A stretch of DNA of 45,731 nt from Clostridiales bacterium (GCA_012839345.1 DUNN01000015.1:1-45731); one strand, 5' to 3'; positions 8,130 to 17,067 are shown, counted from the stretch's first letter. The notes: generated by a model from the letters alone, not told the origin. Program-made: numbers and translations.

Positions 8130-8767
8130 TGAACAAAGATTGTCAATATAGGAAGTACATAGGAAACCGCCGAGACGAAAGTGCTCATTACCGGTGACAT
8201 TCCCAATTTCGTTTTAGATTTTTGACGGAAAGCATTCGATATCTTACCGGAATATTTGAGAAAGATAAAGACGGTCAACGCATTAACAACACAATGGAAT
8301 CCATCCTTTAAGTAGGAGTTTGCGTCTGTAACGGCGGGGATTGCGGCAATAAAATTCGGAATAATTAGGATATAAATCATATAAAAGAGTTGATACAGGG
8401 CGCTGGCGGAGAATGCGCGGATGAACTGATACCGATTAAATGCGGAGCGCTTTTGAATCACCCAGAAGGTGAGATACACCGCGCAGCCTTCCAAGAGAAT
8501 CGATACTGCGGGATTCAGCACCTTATCAATTCGAGTGAGGAGAAGGAAGTCGGTTAGTTTTATGGCAGATGCGAGACCGGCCGTATAGAGAATAGAGGCT
8601 AGTTTTCCGGTTTTGCTGTAAACCGTATACATGAAGAAATACGCCAGTGGAAACCAGAACAGCCAGCCAATGCTGAAAGGGAGATGATGCAGAAAGTGGC
8701 CGAGCGTGGCCTCCTCAAGTCCCCAAAGCGAGCCCCACAGCAAGACACATTCCAACCTGCTTTTCAT
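8117..8767 (-). CDS. Uncharacterised multi-pass membrane protein
   Basis: 216 aa with about five or six hydrophobic segments: roughly residues 25-50, 57-72, 86-104, 120-140, 160-172 and 195-214. The first ~25 residues are enriched in W, L and H (LLWGSLWGLEEATLGHFLHH), a histidine- and glutamate-containing segment that could face a metal or cofactor. I do not recognise the family. It lies between the iron-sulfur subunit (58-nt gap) and the MobA-like gene (13-nt overlap), so it is translated with the cofactor gene. ATG 8767 has AAGGAG 10 nt upstream. A role in membrane attachment, cofactor supply or substrate entry for the hydroxylase is possible but purely contextual. Confidence 0.75.
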   Translation of the reverse strand: MKSRLECVLLWGSLWGLEEATLGHFLHHLPFSIGWLFWFPLAYFFMYTVYSKTGKLASILYTAGLASAIKLTDFLLLTRIDKVLNPAVSILLEGCAVYLTFWVIQKRSAFNRYQFIRAFSASALYQLFYMIYILIIPNFIAAIPAVTDANSYLKDGFHCVVNALTVFIFLKYSGKISNAFRQKSKTKLGMSPVMSTFVSAVSYVLPILTIFVQWMM

Positions 8768-8825
8768 AACGCATAACTCCTTGCAATTTATGATTGTTAT
8801 AAATCATATGAAGAAATATCATTCT

Positions 8826-9299
8826 TTATTTACATGTGCCGGATAAAACTTTCCGAATGGCGTTTCCGATTTCTTCGTAGCTTGTGCAGCGGCAGATATT
8901 ACTTTGCAGCCATTCATCTATGACAATATCCGGCGGATTGGGGTGGCGATTCGCCAGCGCATGACAAACCATCAGAAATCCGGAGGTACAGTATCCGCAT
9001 TGAAAAGCGAATTGCTCTATAAAAGCCTTTTGTATGGGTGCATCTTTCAAGCCTTCCACCGTTGTAATTTGCTTGCCGATTGCTTCTGCTGTCAGCATCA
9101 GGCATGATTTTACGGGAAGTCCGTCAACCAGTACCGTGCAGGCACCGCAATCCCCATTGTAGCATCCGGGTTTTGCGCCGGTCAGCCCAAGCTGTTCCCG
9201 CAAGGTAAATAAAAGGATGTCGGACGGCCGTATAAAAACTTCATACTCCTCCTGATTTACATTGAGTTTTATTAAACTTCTTTTTGATAATGCAAACAT
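8826..9299 (-). CDS. Molybdenum hydroxylase iron-sulfur subunit
   Basis: Small [2Fe-2S] subunit (CoxS/XdhC-type chain) of a three-subunit xanthine dehydrogenase/CO-dehydrogenase-family enzyme, 157 aa, normal length. The plant-type cluster is bound by C46, C51, C54 and C66 (CYNGDCGAC). The second cluster near the molybdopterin uses C101, C104, C136 and C138 (CGYC and CRC). It passes electrons from the molybdenum site to the FAD of the medium subunit. The preceding FAD-subunit gene ends at 9302, so the gap is only 2 nt and the genes are coupled. All eight ligands are intact, suggesting selection until recently. Confidence 0.95.
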   Translation of the reverse strand: MFALSKRSLIKLNVNQEEYEVFIRPSDILLFTLREQLGLTGAKPGCYNGDCGACTVLVDGLPVKSCLMLTAEAIGKQITTVEGLKDAPIQKAFIEQFAFQCGYCTSGFLMVCHALANRHPNPPDIVIDEWLQSNICRCTSYEEIGNAIRKVLSGTCK

Positions 9300-9301
9300 G
9301 G

Positions 9302-10135
9302 TTATACATCCTTCATCGTTTCCAGAACATTAATAATCGTATTTTTCAAAACAAATTTCCGATACTCGGAGGAGCCGCTGGTATCGTTTAAAATGTTCTC
9401 CGATACCGTATCAGCAATTTTATCCGCTCGTTCTTCAAAACTGCCCGTATCATTTAAAATGTTTTCTATTTGCATGCTTCGGAACGGGTAAGAACATAAA
9501 CCGCTAAAGGGAATCCGCAGCATCCCGCCAACCTTTATGCCGGCTGTGGTAAGCAGAGGGTAGTCAATTTTTTCGTTTTTTGTTTTCTTAATATGGAAGT
9601 AGGGGGATTCCGCAAAACCCCTGTTTGTAACGATCTTTACAAGGAAACTTCCTTTCTCCAGATTCAACCTTTGGTTAAAAATCTCATTGATAGGGTATTC
9701 CCGCAGCCCGTCATGGCTTGCTACAACCGCCCTACTTTCTGCTGTAAGCAAAGGTAGCACGGTTTCGCGGTAGATGATGGTAGAAGCAAGATTACCGCCC
9801 AAAGTAATCTTGCACTGCATGGTATGGTCGGCGATTCGCCCGGCTGTTTTTCCCAACAGAGGAAACTGGTTTGACTCTGTAATCTCGGATAATGTAAGCG
9901 CCGAGCCAAGAACCAAGTTGTTGTCTTGGTCGTACTCCAAAACCCTGCATTCCGGAATATTTTTTATATCGATGGCCGCGTCAAAGATCACATTGCCCAC
10001 GCGCGCCATGCTGATGAGCTCCGTGCCTCCGCTATAATAAACAGGAGTCTTTCCTTCCGATTCCAACTGCCGAAAAATATCCGTTGCTTCCTGCATGGTA
10101 TCCGGTCTGTAATATTCAAAATCAAAAGGAATCAT
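9302..10135 (-). CDS. Molybdenum hydroxylase FAD-binding subunit
   Basis: Medium, FAD-binding chain (CoxM/XdhB-type), 277 aa from the chosen start. The open frame reaches 10162, but homologues begin near MIPFDFEYYRP. The ATG at 10135 overlaps the large-subunit stop as ATGA and has GGAGG upstream. The FAD pyrophosphate loop YYSGGTELIS and the second FAD contact ITLGGNLAST are visible, followed by a C-terminal CO-dehydrogenase flavoprotein domain. It would take electrons from the iron-sulfur subunit and pass them to NAD+, ferredoxin or another acceptor; the acceptor is not determinable. It is intact. Confidence 0.93.
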   Translation of the reverse strand: MIPFDFEYYRPDTMQEATDIFRQLESEGKTPVYYSGGTELISMARVGNVIFDAAIDIKNIPECRVLEYDQDNNLVLGSALTLSEITESNQFPLLGKTAGRIADHTMQCKITLGGNLASTIIYRETVLPLLTAESRAVVASHDGLREYPINEIFNQRLNLEKGSFLVKIVTNRGFAESPYFHIKKTKNEKIDYPLLTTAGIKVGGMLRIPFSGLCSYPFRSMQIENILNDTGSFEERADKIADTVSENILNDTSGSSEYRKFVLKNTIINVLETMKDV

Positions 10136-12467
10136 GAACAGCCTCCGGTTTTTATCCGCCAAATTGTTTCCGGCGTTAATGGAAGTTCATCCAGTTCCGC
10201 CTGCGCAGCAAGGGAAAGAGCGTTTGCGAGCGCGGCTGGAATCCCGATAATCCCATGTTCCGCAATTCCTCTCGCCTGATAGGGCGCATCAATTTCCGGT
10301 GTTTCCACAAACTCTACAAGATACTGCGGCGTTTCGCCAAAATGCATTACTTTGTAGGTCCTTAAACTGGTGTCGAGAACCTTTCCGTCTTTATCGTAGG
10401 AAAACGATTCACGACTGCCAAGTCCAAGTCCCATACACATTCCGCCTTTTACAAGTCCCTCCGCCATCTTGGGATTCAAAACTTTTCCGGCGTCCAGTAC
10501 GGTGGCAGCCTTCACAAATCGATAGGTGTAATCTTTTCGGTCGTACTCAATTTCCACCGCCTGCGCGCCAACCGTCCAGTATGGGCCGGATTTTCCTGCG
10601 CCGGTTTCCTGGTCCAGCAGGTTTAAGTCGCCCATAATGAAGCTTCCTCGCCCCAGAATCTGGCCGCCCACGGAATTTCCATTCGGATATTGATACCCAT
10701 GTACCAGATCCTTGAATTGTAAAAATAGCGAGGGGTCTTGGCGAACAGAAACCTGTTCGTTAGCTACTTCAAGGTCTTCTGGGGGACATTTCAACACAGC
10801 AGCGGCAAGGTTTTTCAGTTGTTGAATAACATCTTCCGCCGCGCGCAGAACCGCACGCCCTACCATATAGGTTGTCATACTGGCAACCGTCTTCCAGTGT
10901 TCGGGATTGTATTTGGTATTAACCTCCATATTTACAGAGATACGGTTGATGTCCATCTTTAATTTTTCGGAAAGTATCTGTGCGGCGGTTGTTTTCATAC
11001 CGGGCCCACATTCCACACACCCACAGTTCAGATTGATACTCCCATCGGTGTTAAATGTGAGGAGAACGCCGGAAACCGCGTTCGGCGGAGAATTGGAAGT
11101 TTTCCAAAGACAAGCCATACCTTTTGCCCGAACTTTCCCGTTGCCGACTTCAATCATCGTTCCTTCGTCCCAGTTTATTAAAGCTTTCAACTTGTCAATG
11201 CAGGCAGTAAGATTTCCAAAAATACTGGGGGTGATTTTTACCTGTGTCGGCGAGGTGTTGCCTGGCTGAAGCGCATTTTTTGCTCTTATTTCGGCGGGGT
11301 CCATTTGAAGCGCATGAGCGAGTTTGTCCATCATGCGCTCAATACAGAACGCGCTTGATGCATGGGAAAACCCTCGGAAAGACGTTACATAAGGATGATT
11401 CGTATAAACACAGAGCGCGTCGCACCAAACATTAGGAATATTGTAAGGACCGGTACAATCAACTATCATGGCTTTAATCAGCCGGGGCCCAACATCCGAA
11501 TATGCCCCGGTATCCAGCAGATAAGTTATTTGCACGGCTTGAATCATACCGTTTTTGGCTGCACCCAGTTTCACAGTTGCTTCAAGACCCATACGGCACG
11601 GCGAGGAGGCAATATCCTGTTCACGTGAATTTATCATCTTCACTTCTTTTCCACCAACCGCCTTAGATGCCATGTAGGCGAGCAGTTCAAGCTGTACGGG
11701 AGCCTTCCCGCCAAATCCTCCGCCGACAAACGGCACCTCAACGATAATTTTGTCCAAATTGATATTGAAGGTCTGGCTGATGCTCTCTCTTACGGAAAAC
11801 GGAGTTTGCGATGAAGTTTTAATAAACACCGTACCGTCTGCATCGATTCTTGCATGTACGGCGCGAGTCTCCATGGCAATATGATCCGATTGGGGCAAGG
11901 TGAATGTTGAATCCAAAATAATATCGCTGGCCGCAAAACCTTGCTTAACATCTCCTTTGCGAATCTTTTTCCGGTCACAAATATTCGTGTTAAGCTCGGG
12001 ATAAATATCCTCACTTGTCAGATGATACAAAATCATTTGTTCGTGCAGAACAGGAGCATCCTTCTCCAACGCTTGGGACGGGGAATTCACAACCGGAAGC
12101 GGCTTGTATTCTACTTGAATCAGGGACACCGCTTTGGCCGCTGTAAAATCACTGTCCGCGACCACAAGAGCGATCGGTTCACCGTAATATCTTACCTTTT
12201 TTCGCGCCAGTGGAGGGCGGTCTTCAATCAACGGGCCGCAAAGGATAGGGTGTAGCTATCACCGGTCAGAATGGCTTTCACACCGGGTAATGCTGCCGCT
12301 TTGGATATATTAATATTTTTAATTTCAGCGTGGGCATAGGTACTGGTAACCATATGAACGGACAGGATACCGTTCGAACTGAAATCGTCGGTATACTTTG
12401 CCTGCCCGGTTACTTTTTCCCACGCTTCTTTACGAATGACCGAAATGCCAACACCTGTTTCAGCCAA
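10132..12467 (-). pseudogene. Molybdenum hydroxylase large subunit, frameshifted
   Basis: Molybdopterin-binding catalytic chain of a xanthine dehydrogenase-family hydroxylase. The N-terminal part reads from TTG 12467 (GVGISVIRKEAWEKVTGQAK) and stops at 12228. The rest runs in another frame from ~12243 to 10132. Joining the parts with one extra base near 12243-12250 gives ~779 aa, normal for the family, reading TGDSYT..CGPLIEDRPPLA. Molybdopterin contacts are kept (GGGFGGKAP, RGFSHASSAF), and the probable catalytic Glu lies in ARGIAEHGIIG near the C-terminus. The typical substrate-pocket residues of true xanthine dehydrogenases are not obvious, so the substrate (a purine, nicotinate or other heterocycle) is open. 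The frameshift is either a real mutation or a base error. Confidence 0.85.
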
Positions 12468-12676
12468 GTATGAAAACCCCGTTTCCTATAAGTAATTAAA
12501 CACATTGTTTGCACTCAGCAGAAAATTATACCAATAGAACATCAGTATAATTCGGTATCATCGGCCTTTTGAGCACTCGCATGTTAATGCGACCATATAG
12601 AATTTTCTCAAGCGTTACCATCAAAAAATTGAAATCTACTAACATTTCATCGGAAATTCTGATTTATACTTTGCTA
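12468..12676. promoter_or_regulatory. Upstream region of the hydroxylase operon
   Basis: Holds an 8-bp perfect inverted repeat, AATTATAC/GTATAATT (12524-12531, 12545-12552), separated by 13 nt. Its left arm contains a minus-strand TATAAT-like -10 (12525-12530), so a repressor bound there would block the operon. No good -35 is visible. The convergent side ends the hydrolase gene without a clear terminator. Confidence 0.45.
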
Positions 12677-13816
12677 TTAATTCACTCCGTAGATCTGATC
12701 TAACCAATCAAGGATGGTATCTAATGCCAGCATATGGTTTCCAATTTGGCAGTGCTGCTCACCGCCTTCCGCTTCTGTAAAAAGTCGACAGGTGAGGGAT
12801 CGAGCATGCCGGATGTTCTCTTTCAAACGGTAGTACTGGTCTGTTGGAATATAATGATCCTTTTCACCACCCAGCAACAAAATATCCTGCGTCAGATTGT
12901 CTTCTATTCCGGATAGTTTGTGTTGGAAAATATTCTGATAAAACTCGTATGCGGTCTTCGTACCGGTAATATACATGCCTTGGGAAAGCGCCCAGTCGGC
13001 AAGAATGCTTTTTTTCCGGATAATATCCGTAAGCCGGTTGATGAGCCTGCTATTATGATGTCGGAACGCTGTCCGAATGAGTTTGCAGACCAACGCCGGG
13101 AATACATTCGTCATCACTTCAAAGCCATTGTCCATGACGTCATAGGCAACGGCCGCTGTAATCCGCTTTTCAAAGGCCGAGCTGCGCAGAGCAAAATAAC
13201 CGCCCCAAGAGATACCAACCATCGCGCATTGATTAAGTCCAAAATAATCGAGGATAGCGGTGGTCGGCTTTTCAAAATCATACCTGAAATACATTTTTTC
13301 GTGCAGACAGTAACCCTGCCCTGGTCCCTCAAATAAGATGACAGAATACCCCCGTGCAGCCAAGTCACGAATTTGCAGCACAAATTCTTCAATAAATGAG
13401 TCATAGCCCCCGCAGATCAGGACAGTTCCTTTTGGGTGAACGGCCGGTATTGTGATGCAGTTCAGGGTACCATTTTCAAAGGGGATACGGTGCCGTTTGT
13501 AGGTCAGATGAAGTTCCGAATCAAAACCAAGGTAAAAATACCGAAGGCATTTTTCGTAGATCCCCTCCTTCTGCGGATTGTCGGCTTTTAAAAAGAATTC
13601 GGACATTCGGTAATAGTACGCTGCGTGGAGATACCTGTCCTCGCGCTCCGCCTTTTGCGCAAGGGCAAGCCATGCTTTGTTCCAATCGTCAAGCGTGCGG
13701 ATACTGGGAACCGCCTCGAGGATTTCCTGCGGGTTGCATGCCAGTTTGCCGTAGGTTAAAACCCGGTTGGCCTGAAAGTTGAATTGCTGAATAGGGTTTA
13801 TCTTCTTATAACTCAT
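12677..13816 (-). CDS. Alpha/beta hydrolase with N-terminal helical domain
   Basis: Cytosolic hydrolase, 379 aa. Residues ~1-105 are a helical extension and ~106-379 the alpha/beta-hydrolase fold, like FrsA or 2,6-dihydroxypseudooxynicotine-hydrolase relatives. The catalytic triad is visible: S203 in the elbow GISWGG, D320 in GGEKDHYIP and H355 in GGEQHCQIGN. An oxyanion-hole glycine pair lies at CGGYDS (136-137). ATG 13816 has GGAGGAAAGG upstream. It follows the MarR gene by 51 nt on the same strand with no terminator between, so the two probably form one repressor-controlled transcript. Substrate is unknown, probably an ester or C-C bond in a small organic compound that the MarR protein senses. 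Confidence 0.85.
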   Translation of the reverse strand: MSYKKINPIQQFNFQANRVLTYGKLACNPQEILEAVPSIRTLDDWNKAWLALAQKAEREDRYLHAAYYYRMSEFFLKADNPQKEGIYEKCLRYFYLGFDSELHLTYKRHRIPFENGTLNCITIPAVHPKGTVLICGGYDSFIEEFVLQIRDLAARGYSVILFEGPGQGYCLHEKMYFRYDFEKPTTAILDYFGLNQCAMVGISWGGYFALRSSAFEKRITAAVAYDVMDNGFEVMTNVFPALVCKLIRTAFRHHNSRLINRLTDIIRKKSILADWALSQGMYITGTKTAYEFYQNIFQHKLSGIEDNLTQDILLLGGEKDHYIPTDQYYRLKENIRHARSLTCRLFTEAEGGEQHCQIGNHMLALDTILDWLDQIYGVN

Positions 13817-13867
13817 TTCCTTTCCTCCAATTGCTGGTTGTTAATCAGCTAAACAGACAGAACAAAT

Positions 13868-14335
13868 TTACTTTACCTGTTCCGGGATTGTTTCCCATAA
13901 GCTCTGCAGACTCGTCATAAGGGATTGAAGCTGAGCTATGGTGTCATTAGGATAGTCCGCAAGGATGCTGCTCAGCCTCTTTCTGAGCCAAATATGCTGC
14001 TTCTCGTGCCATTTACATATCTTTTCCCCGCTCTCTGTGAGTGATAGGACAACCTCGTTTTCTGTTTTTGGAGACAGTTCCCTCCGAATAAAGCCCTTTT
14101 TAACCAATCGGCTGACCATCTGGGAGGCGGCACTTTTTGAAATGCCCTGCAATTTGGCCAGCTTTGTGATGTTTATACAGTCGTTATTTCCAATGTCAAC
14201 AATCGTATGGGTTTCTGACAGATGCAGTTTTTGTTTTGTCCCATAGATATGCATTTCCTTTTCCAATTGTCCGAACTGATGGACAGTCTGGAGAAAATGC
14301 TCGCACAACTGATCCATTTTGGCTTCCTCATTCAT
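13868..14335 (-). CDS. MarR-family transcriptional regulator
   Basis: Winged-helix DNA-binding protein, 155 aa, normal length. The recognition region NITKLAKLQGISKSAASQMVSRLVKKG lies at about residues 54-80, followed by the wing RRELSPKTENEVVLSLTESG. It precedes the alpha/beta hydrolase and is the first gene of the transcript. Its promoter contains a 19-bp palindrome over the -10, the expected place for autorepression. Ligand unknown; many MarR proteins with hydrolase partners sense phenolic compounds or lipids. Confidence 0.92.
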   Translation of the reverse strand: MNEEAKMDQLCEHFLQTVHQFGQLEKEMHIYGTKQKLHLSETHTIVDIGNNDCINITKLAKLQGISKSAASQMVSRLVKKGFIRRELSPKTENEVVLSLTESGEKICKWHEKQHIWLRKRLSSILADYPNDTIAQLQSLMTSLQSLWETIPEQVK

Positions 14336-14350
14336 GCAGTTTACCTCGCT

Positions 14351-14396
14351 CTGTTAATATACTTAACAGAATATCCTAGCGATTATTAAAAGTCAA
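14351..14396 (-). promoter_or_regulatory. marR promoter with overlapping palindromic operator
   Basis: Minus-strand -35 TTGACT (14391-14396) and -10 TATTCT (14368-14373), 17-nt spacer. The palindrome CTGTTAA-5-TTAACAG (14351-14369) begins at the -10 and covers the likely transcription start, a typical MarR operator geometry. Confidence 0.75.
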
Positions 14397-14695
14397 GTTA
14401 TAATTCTTAATTAATAGTAAAAAGATAAATTGTGGTGTAAATACTGCTTATCGACTGCCTTGCAATCATTGATTTTACTGGATAAATGCCGTAAGAACAC
14501 TCGCTCCAAACCGGTAAGCAAAACGCTCCTCACTGTGAGGAGCGTTTTGTGCCCGCATTATTTTAGCGGAATGCATTTGTTTTGTATCAGAAAGGCTATT
14601 GATACCCCTAACCGACTTTGATACTCCGCAGCAGATGCCAAGGAACATCGAACAAATGGCTTTCTGTTAATTCAATCAGTTAGGGAAAGGTAACC
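14397..14695. other. Intergenic region with one strong hairpin
   Basis: No gene seen. The main structure is the hairpin described separately at 14520-14548. No known RNA family is recognised in the ~120 nt before it. Confidence 0.5.
14520..14548. terminator. Hairpin upstream of the ZIP gene
   Basis: 14-bp near-perfect palindrome AAAACGCTCCTCAC/GTGAGGAGCGTTTT around a single T (14520-14548), with A and T tracts on both sides, so it could terminate in either direction. It resembles the hairpin at 15649-15676 on the other side of the ZIP gene. Confidence 0.7.
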
Positions 14696-14724
14696 TTGAA
14701 AAAATTCCTTATCAATGCTATTAT
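14696..14724 (+). promoter_or_regulatory. Promoter of the ZIP transporter gene
   Basis: -35 TTGAAA (14696-14701) and -10 TATTAT (14719-14724), 17-nt spacer, about 50 nt before the start codon. No obvious metal-regulator palindrome overlaps it. Confidence 0.65.
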
Positions 14725-14774
14725 AAAAATGCAAGAAACATAAAGTAAAAAAGTAACAATGACAGAGGTTTTTT

Positions 14775-15563
14775 ATGAATGATACAATAAAAATTTTAAT
14801 TGGCATCATCATCCCGCTTGCCGGAACAGTCCTTGGTTCGGGAATGGTATTCTTCCTAAAGGGCGAAATGAGGCCGAACCTGCAAAAAGCATTGCTCGGC
14901 TTTGCCTCCGGAGTTATGATTGCCGCATCCGTCTGGTCGCTTTTGATTCCTGCAATTGATATGACAGAAGAGCAGGGCGGCATTGCTTGGTTACCGGCGG
15001 TTGTCGGGTTTATGATTGGAATCGGATTTTTACTGTTCCTTGACAGCGTGATACCTCACCTGCATATAGATTCGGATAAACCAGAGGGTAAAAAGTCGAA
15101 GCTGGGTAAAAATACAATGCTTGTCCTTGCAGTGACACTCCATAACATTCCGGAGGGAATGGCGGTCGGGGTTGTTTTTGCCGGAGTGCTTGCAAACAGT
15201 GCAACGATCTCCGTCGCCGGAGCTTTTGCTCTGGCAATTGGCATTGCGATACAGAATTTCCCGGAAGGCGCAATTATATCCATGCCGCTGATCGCAAACG
15301 GTATTTCAAAGCGAAGGGCTTTTTCGTATGGAGCTTTATCCGGGGTAGTGGAACCAATTGGTGCCATTCTAACTATTTTGCTAACAGCACTGATCGTTCC
15401 GGTTTTGCCATATATTTTGGCATTTGCGGCCGGAGCAATGATTTATGTTGTCGTAGAAGAACTGATCCCTGAGGCGCAGTCTGGAGAACATTCCAACATC
15501 GGAACAATCGGCGTTGCCATCGGCTTCGCGCTGATGATGATATTAGACGTGGCGCTAGGGTAA
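14775..15563 (+). CDS. ZIP-family divalent metal transporter
   Basis: Cytoplasmic-membrane carrier, 262 aa, of the ZIP/ZupT family for uptake of zinc or other divalent metals (iron, manganese). About eight hydrophobic segments are seen. The metal-binding helix pair is present: HNIPEG at residues 123-128 in helix 4 and NFPEG at 161-165 in helix 5, the two conserved half-motifs. The loop between helices 3 and 4 is short (HLHIDSDKPEGKKSK) with two His. ATG 14775 follows AGAGG with ~9-nt spacing. It is monocistronic with its own promoter and terminator. Metal specificity cannot be assigned. Confidence 0.9.
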   Translation: MNDTIKILIGIIIPLAGTVLGSGMVFFLKGEMRPNLQKALLGFASGVMIAASVWSLLIPAIDMTEEQGGIAWLPAVVGFMIGIGFLLFLDSVIPHLHIDSDKPEGKKSKLGKNTMLVLAVTLHNIPEGMAVGVVFAGVLANSATISVAGAFALAIGIAIQNFPEGAIISMPLIANGISKRRAFSYGALSGVVEPIGAILTILLTALIVPVLPYILAFAAGAMIYVVVEELIPEAQSGEHSNIGTIGVAIGFALMMILDVALG

Positions 15564-15648
15564 GATCCTTTGAGCGTTCCCTTTCATCTTAAAATGGTTC
15601 CGTGGGTTCGCATTCCACCGTTTCCAACAACAGAATAGCCAGCAAGCG

Positions 15649-15677
15649 AAACGCCCCTCTAGTATGAGGGGCGTTTT
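15649..15677 (+). terminator. Terminator of the ZIP gene
   Basis: 11-bp stem AAACGCCCCTC/GAGGGGCGTTT (15649-15659, 15666-15676), 6-nt loop, T-rich 3' end. Sequence is closely related to the hairpin at 14520-14548. Confidence 0.8.
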
Positions 15678-15796
15678 GCTTTGTGTAATCATTTTAGGAC
15701 CGCAAACCAACACATAAGGCAGCAATTTCTTCTATGCCTAAAATCAAAACAGAAAAGGTTCTCAATCTCAATCCAACTGTATGATAGTTGACTTTT

Positions 15797-16206
15797 AGGA
15801 AAGATGATGACTACATTACGAAACCTTTTCGCCCACGTGAATTGATAGCGCGAATTAAAACCGCCCTGCGAAAAAGCGGAAGCTCCCCGTCTGTTTTTGA
15901 AATCTCCGATCTATATGTAGATACGTCAAACGGTGTTGTGAAAAAGAATGGCCGTTAAATTTTTCTTGCCGCCCTAGAATATCGGCTGCTTTTGGTGTTC
16001 ATTAACAATCCGAAAAGTATTATTACAAGGAGCGACTGCTTGACGAATTGTGGGATGCTGCAGGCGAGTTTGTGAATAACAATACACTGACTGTCTACAT
16101 AAAACGCCTGCGGGAAAAAGCCGAGAACGACCCGACAAACCCGCAAATCATTTTAACCGTTCGTGGAACCGGTTACCGATTGGGGGATGGACATGTTTCG
16201 GAATAA
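15797..16206 (+). pseudogene. OmpR-family response regulator remnant
   Basis: The C-terminal two thirds of a response regulator: it starts at DDDYITKPFRPRELIARIK (end of the receiver domain, including the conserved Lys-Pro) and continues into the winged-helix output domain (DELWDAAGEFVNNNTL, VRGTGYRLG). The phosphoacceptor part is missing. TAA at 15956-15958 replaces an expected codon after KKNGR, and a one-base shift follows near 16035-16045. The end overlaps the kinase start, as in intact pairs of this family. It is clearly dead. Confidence 0.85.
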
Positions 16207-16589
16207 GGAAATACGGAACTTTTCGGTGGTGTTTGTCATAATTACGGTCATCGTTGCTGCAGCAGGTTTTGCAATTCATCTGGCAGCTGGAATCTTTGTT
16301 CTCATTTGTGCCGTTGCCTTTGGCACGGCATTTTTTGTATTTACCAAGGCCAGGTACAAGAGTATAGCGCAGCTATCGGAACAAATTGACCTTGTCTTAC
16401 ATAATGCGGACCATCTGTTCATAGGCGAAAGGAATGAAGGCGAGCTTTCTATTTTACAAAGTGAAATTACAAAAATGACGCTGCGTATTCGGGATCAAAA
16501 CGATGCCTTGAAAAGGGAAAAAATATCTTGCCGAGTCCATGGCTGACATAGCCCACGATACAGACAATATGGTTCAAAGCATCTTTTAA
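16187..16589 (+). pseudogene. Sensor histidine kinase remnant
   Basis: N-terminal fragment of a VanS-like membrane kinase: one or two transmembrane segments (about residues 10-45), a linker, then a frame break at the A6 run ~16519-16524. In the shifted frame the sequence reads YLAESMADIAH, reaching the phosphoacceptor His, and then diverges and stops at 16587-16589. The whole catalytic domain is deleted. The unshifted frame stops at 16546. It was once paired with the regulator remnant just upstream. Confidence 0.82.
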
Positions 16590-16592
16590 TAA

Positions 16593-17066
16593 TCACTTTC
16601 TGCTTTGAAATTTTCCCGTCAGTTCCGCCTGTTGTAAAATATGTCCTTTTATTGCCGCTAAAAAGTCACGCTTTCTTCGGTTAGCCGGTAAATCCAATTT
16701 GCAGTCCAACACGTAAACCGTAAACACATAGGTGTGCGTGGAATGAAATGGCGGTTTTGGCCCCTTGTACCGATGTCTTCCATACGCAATCCCCTGGATT
16801 GCGCCGCCAAAACGGTCAACGGATTTGCCTTTTGGAATTCCCTCCGGAATGACCGCCTGCACCGGTAGATTCCAAATCACCCAGTGGTTATAGCTCGGAA
16901 ACAACGGATGCGACGCGTCATCCAGTGTAATCGCCATGGATTTCGCACCAGTGGCGATTCCTTGCAGTTCAAAGCTGGGCGATCGGTTTTCTCCGCGAGC
17001 CGAATACTGAACCGGTATCCAGCCGTCCTTCTGAAACGCACTGCTTGTAAGCTTCAAGGTTTCCAT
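16593..17066 (-). CDS. YbhB/YbcL-type PEBP-like protein
   Basis: Phosphatidylethanolamine-binding-protein (Raf kinase inhibitor-like) fold, 157 aa, no signal peptide, so cytosolic. Conserved ligand-pocket motifs are DDASHP...HWVIWNLP (about residues 48-69) and GPKPPFHSTHTYVFTVYVLD (about 102-121). Molecular function in bacteria is not settled. It is the last gene of the MFS-TetR-PEBP operon, starting 1 nt after the TetR stop with AAGGAGG inside the end of the TetR gene, so translation is coupled. Its presence in an efflux operon suggests a link to a hydrophobic ligand, which is inference only. Confidence 0.88.
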   Translation of the reverse strand: METLKLTSSAFQKDGWIPVQYSARGENRSPSFELQGIATGAKSMAITLDDASHPLFPSYNHWVIWNLPVQAVIPEGIPKGKSVDRFGGAIQGIAYGRHRYKGPKPPFHSTHTYVFTVYVLDCKLDLPANRRKRDFLAAIKGHILQQAELTGKFQSRK

Positions 17067-17067
17067 G

